Both the position numbers and the translations under genes were made by a program. This document shows, in pieces, positions 60,546 through 64,000 of a stretch of 64,000 bases of DNA; position 1 is the stretch's first letter, and each line of letters starts with the position of its first letter. A model generated the notes under the pieces. That model worked only from the letters and a program-made list of their open reading frames with translations, was not told the DNA's origin and made no database searches. The DNA is from Desmodus rotundus (Eukaryota > Chordata > Mammalia > Chiroptera > Phyllostomidae). The stretch is from assembly GCF_022682495.2 (NCBI RefSeq), contig NC_071397.1:28349427-28413426 (forward strand). The letters run 5' to 3'.

Positions 60546-60894
60546 GGGAGTTCTGCGAATTCAGGTAGAAGTTGATTTCAGTCTTGTGTCTGAAATCCGT
60601 AGGGCAGGTCAGCGGACTGAAATCTCAGGCAGGATTTCTGTGTCATGGTCTTGAGGCAGAATTCCTTCTTTACCAGTAAACCTCAGTTTTCTTTGTTAAT
60701 AAGGCCTTTAACCTAATAAATGAGGCCCACCCACATTATGGAGGGCAATCTACTTAAAGCCAGATGATTGTAATAGTAATTACATCTACAAAACACCTTC
60801 ACAGAAACATCTAGATGTGTTTGACAAAACAACTGAGCACCGTAGTCTAACCAAATTGACCCATTAAATTAACCATCACAGTGGGTTTTCAAAT

Positions 60895-61309
60895 AACTTA
60901 CATATACCTGCTTTTATCCCTTAATTTCTTTTTATGTGTTAAGGACAGAAAACTTAAACTAAATTAGAGAAACCATATTTAAGTTTCCTGAAACTTGGAT
61001 AGGGATGTGGGGAAATTGAGCATGAAAGTTATTTTTCAAGGCACAGACAAGGTTTTGTGTTATGAGAAATAAAATTTTCTTTGATGATACCATGTAAGCT
61101 ATAGGAGGGGTCAGGAAAAACTAGGGACTGTGGTTGGTTATTTCCACTCATTACAGTGAAAACTGAAGGCAATTTCTTGTCCCAGGTGGTATTAACGAGG
61201 TGGACATTCTGTTGTTTAATAGTATTAAAAGCAGCCGTGCCTTCTCTAGGGTTAATACTGCTAGAGTGAGATGAAAGTATGTGGTTTTCAGAAGAAAACT
61301 TTTATTAAA
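60895..61309. other. Unassigned intergenic sequence
   Basis: No recognised element. Confidence 0.5.
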
Positions 61310-61319
61310 AAATGACTGT

Positions 61320-61560
61320 CCTTGGACAGGTGGCTCATTGCCTGGGGCAGAACTTTGCAAGAGCACATTACGAGAGTGGCCATGCCGGGCTTATTAATGT
61401 GCCTCACTAATGCACATGCTTCATTAATGCCTGCCAAGGGGGACTCCACATTGCAAGTGTGGCCCTTGGCTGCTGGTCTTAGTGCAGCCTGCTTTCTAGC
61501 AGCCTCTTCCCTTCCTCTGAGCCAAGCTGATTTCAAAAATCAAAGCTCTGGGGAACTTCC
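61320..61560. promoter_or_regulatory. Candidate non-coding element with TAAT cluster
   Basis: A relatively GC-rich block has three TAAT-core sites within 40 bp: ATTAATG (61393-61399), ACTAATGC (about 61407) and ATTAATGC (61423-61430). A CACATG E-box lies between the last two. Long frames exist on both strands (96 and 82 codons) but neither shows a domain. Enhancer function is an inference from motif density only. Confidence 0.25.
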
Positions 61561-61599
61561 TCTACCTCTAACTACTTTTTTTCTTGTTTATAAAACAAT

Positions 61600-61935
61600 A
61601 TCTATTTCCTGAACAAAATTTAGAGAATAATATAGACAGAAAAGTATCTGTAATCTCGCCTTCTATGTCTGTACAAAGTTTTAATTTTTTTTTAATTTAG
61701 CATAAATGTTAATTTGGATCTTTCTATGCTGTCTATGGATATAGGTAGAATATAGTTACAAAAGTGGGTTTATGCTTTATATACTGTTTTATGCCCTGCT
61801 TTTTTATTGTATTAGTAGCATAGTTCTGTGTCAATAGATATATTTCTACAAGTATTGGTAGAGCTGCATAGAATTCCATTTTATCTTCTACTACTGTATG
61901 TAAATAGTATATAATTCAGAGATAAAATATAAAGT
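61600..61935 (-). mobile_element. Ancient L1M-like 3' region
   Basis: 'TAATATAGACAGAAAAGTAT', 'CTTTATATACTGTTTTATGC' and 'GAGCTGCATAGAATTCCATT' follow an old L1 antisense order, as at 18965-19255. Confidence 0.6.
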
Positions 61936-63654
61936 ATGATATCCCACCAGAACACACATTCCTGAGATTTTTGGTGCTCAGTACCAGGCATACATTAATT
62001 TTTCCTGTCTTTAAACAGGAGCTATAGAAAAATATATACTATTATATTCTAAGTCGTCACTCTCTAATCAGTAATATCGCTGGCATTGTACAGTAAGCCA
62101 AAATTTTGTAGGCTATAGGTAATTCTTCAGGAGCAAACATTAGTTTAAGTTATCTAGAAATTTAATTATCTCAACAAGTTCAAAAATAAGAATGATGAAC
62201 CAAGGACAGGTTGTTTGAATTTTTCATTAACTTGAGCTTTAAGGCAGCAGACTCTAAACCCAAGACAAATATTCAGTGCCCTCTAACTATTGTCTTATCT
62301 TCTCATGTCTGAGTATTATATGCTTTATTGAATTAGATTAAAATTAAGTTTGGAGGCTTATTATGGAGTGGTCTCCAGAGAGCATACTTTCTCTTCATTA
62401 CTACCTGTTTTAGGAATTCTGATAGCCACAGTGCAAAGCTGTATCATTCCCATCTAGAACAGCTATCTCAAAACCTGGAAAGATAATAGCGCTGTCTGAT
62501 TGCATCATCCAAGTCTTTCTTTCCTGTTTTTCTGACTCTTCCACAAAAGTATACATCTACAAAGTCACAAAACTAACTAGGTAATTACCACTTTTAGGCC
62601 CAAGTCTATGTGATACAGCAAGGAATACTCTGAGTAGGTGGTCAGGGTCCCCTGGAGTCTCGGTATAGCTGGATCATCACATGACGACTGAGTCCGAGTC
62701 CTGGGATTCTATACTGCTCAGTTCAATTGCCAAGGGGCTGTTCACTCTTCTGGGGTTAATTTATGGTATTAAGTGCTTTGCTAAATGGACTGGGCTGAGT
62801 TTCTAGAAGAGACCCCCAGAGCCTCAACACAGATCTTGGCCAATCACCTGCATAAGTGATACTCCTGCTATAATCGAGTATCTCCCTATAGGAGATTAAG
62901 TCTCAGGCTCCCAGTCTGCACTAACAAAATGGATGCCTGGCACCCTGGTGTTCAAGCCTCAGTGAGTACATTTTATTGCTGAAACCTGAGTCACATTCAA
63001 ACCCCTAGCTGCAAGGCCTCTGGATATGTCATGTTTTAGTAGAGGGTGTCACTCCAGACTGAAGGTTGAGTGAGACGTTGAGGGAGTCAGTTAGATGGTC
63101 TCAGTATCTAAAAATTTGTACCAGAAACTCATAACAGGCCAAATGCCTTTATGTCTTGTAAGTACATGTGCTTACTTTGTATAGGAATATAGTACTGTGT
63201 AAACACTTGAAAGTGATTATTTAGTAGTGAATAATGGAATTTATATTTGGTCTATCTATAATAAAATTTCTTTTTTGTTAACAATATTCTAAATATTGTT
63301 TTTTTCAATTGAAATAAAAAGTGTATGACAAATGTGCTCTAAAGAATATAATTTGAGTTAAGCTATAATTTTGATAGCACTTTATTCTACTCAAAAAGAA
63401 TTAAAGGTGCCATTTTAATGAACATATACTGATGCTTTATGGATTTCTCAAAGCTGCTGTTTGTTGTTAATGTTATATGGTGTCTACATGCCCCCATATA
63501 AATACCACTCTGCCAGTTAATCACCGTTATTGATTCACACAGAAGTCAGAAATTATTGATAATTGTACTTTCTGTGCCTCGTTCAGCTTAAAAGTTATTC
63601 CAGAGAGAGTATTGATGAGTGGCTGGTTCTAAAAGTGGATTGTTAGGGATTTGG
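61936..63654. other. Unassigned intergenic sequence
   Basis: Contains a GC-richer stretch at about 62640-63060 with no recognised repeat or coding frame. The rest is AT-rich. Confidence 0.45.
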
Positions 63655-64000
63655 AATACGTCAGTGAGCAAAACAAAGATTCCTGTCATCTTGAAATATA
63701 TTTTCTAACATGCGTATAGACAAGAAACAAGACACATAGTATGTACTAAAGTTATATTGTAGAAGGTAATGAATGCTATGATAAAAATACAAAGTAGAAA
63801 AAGGCGATGTGGGTGGGCATTGTGGTGGGATGTGGTCAGCATAGCCCCGACTGAGATGGGAGCTTTGAGCAAAGACAAGGCAATGAGAAAGTTTATTCTT
63901 GTGAACATCTGGAGAGGAAACATCTCAGGCAGAAGAGACAGCTGGGATAAAAGGCATTGGATAGGAGAGTGCCAGGCTTTCCTAGGAGGAGGAAGGAGGC
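63655..64000 (-). mobile_element. L2 fragment, inverted, running off the window
   Basis: 'GTCAGTGAGCAAAACAAAGA', 'GGTAATGAATGCTATGATAA', GAAACATCTCAGGCAGAAGA and a final 'CTTTCCTAGGAGGAGGAAGG' follow inverted L2. The element continues beyond the right edge. Confidence 0.6.

Larger units (their letters stand above)
58690..60893. mobile_element. Old interspersed repeat split by later insertions
   Basis: The left piece (58690-58748) starts TGTATCAGTCAGGGTTTTCC. The right piece (about 60555-60893) has 'GTCTTGAGGCAGAATTCCTT', 'GAGGCCCACCCACATTATGG' and ends 'AATTAACCATCACAG'. Both belong to one common mammalian repeat, probably LTR-type. Its middle is replaced by the segments at 58749-60545. Confidence 0.65.

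Noticed and set aside
61288..61612. Opposed 96- and 82-codon frames
   Set aside because: Both strands are open over the same GC-richer block, and neither has a domain or start/stop context. Treated as a non-coding candidate instead.
1..64000. CRISPR arrays, bacterial operons, plasmid or phage modules
   Set aside because: No spaced direct repeats, no ribosome-binding-site gene chains, and pervasive mammalian repeats throughout.

Overview
This 64 kb window looks like AT-rich, gene-poor nuclear DNA of a placental mammal, and almost certainly of a bat. The bat call rests on three tRNA-derived SINEs of the Ves type (15.2, 22.4 and 52.3 kb; A/B-box head, pyrimidine-rich tail) and on many copies of a LINE-1 family whose 3' end carries the C-rich (antisense) block I associate with microbats. 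Cut-and-paste DNA transposons inserted into L1 copies fit the unusual DNA-transposon history of vesper and related bats. Family names are from memory; no database was searched. I see no bacterial, plasmid, phage or CRISPR feature and no complete protein-coding gene.

Layout. 0-4.4 kb: two L1 3' fragments in unassigned sequence. 4.4-8.6 kb: a nest of insertions, comprising a hAT element cut by an 86-bp L1 tail, then an LTR-like element split by a 5'-inverted L1, which itself carries an internally deleted mariner with intact terminal inverted repeats. 9-25 kb: mostly unassigned sequence with a hairpin-rich repeat, L2, L1, Ves and hAT elements. 25.5-27.6 kb: the best-preserved L1, with a perfect 15-bp target-site duplication. 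29.6-37.7 kb: a truncated RPS23 processed pseudogene, then three 5'-inverted L1s, one inside a Tigger element and one carrying a 208-bp hAT element with an exact 8-bp duplication. 38-58 kb: old L2, MIR and hAT fossils, a G-rich simple repeat, an ancient RTE-like block and a candidate terminal coding exon on the minus strand (48.39-48.59 kb). 58-64 kb: a CpG cluster, a GC-rich island between pieces of an old repeat, more L1, a possible homeodomain-site cluster and L2 at the edge.

The nesting gives a relative clock: L2/MIR, old hAT, LTR and Tigger copies are oldest; L1s interrupt them; mariner and the 35.5 kb hAT interrupt L1s. The items most likely to be more than transposon debris are the minus-strand exon candidate near 48.5 kb, the CpG cluster near 58.2 kb and the TAAT-rich block near 61.4 kb. 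I did not find a convincing new biological system; the strongest story is the layered transposon history.
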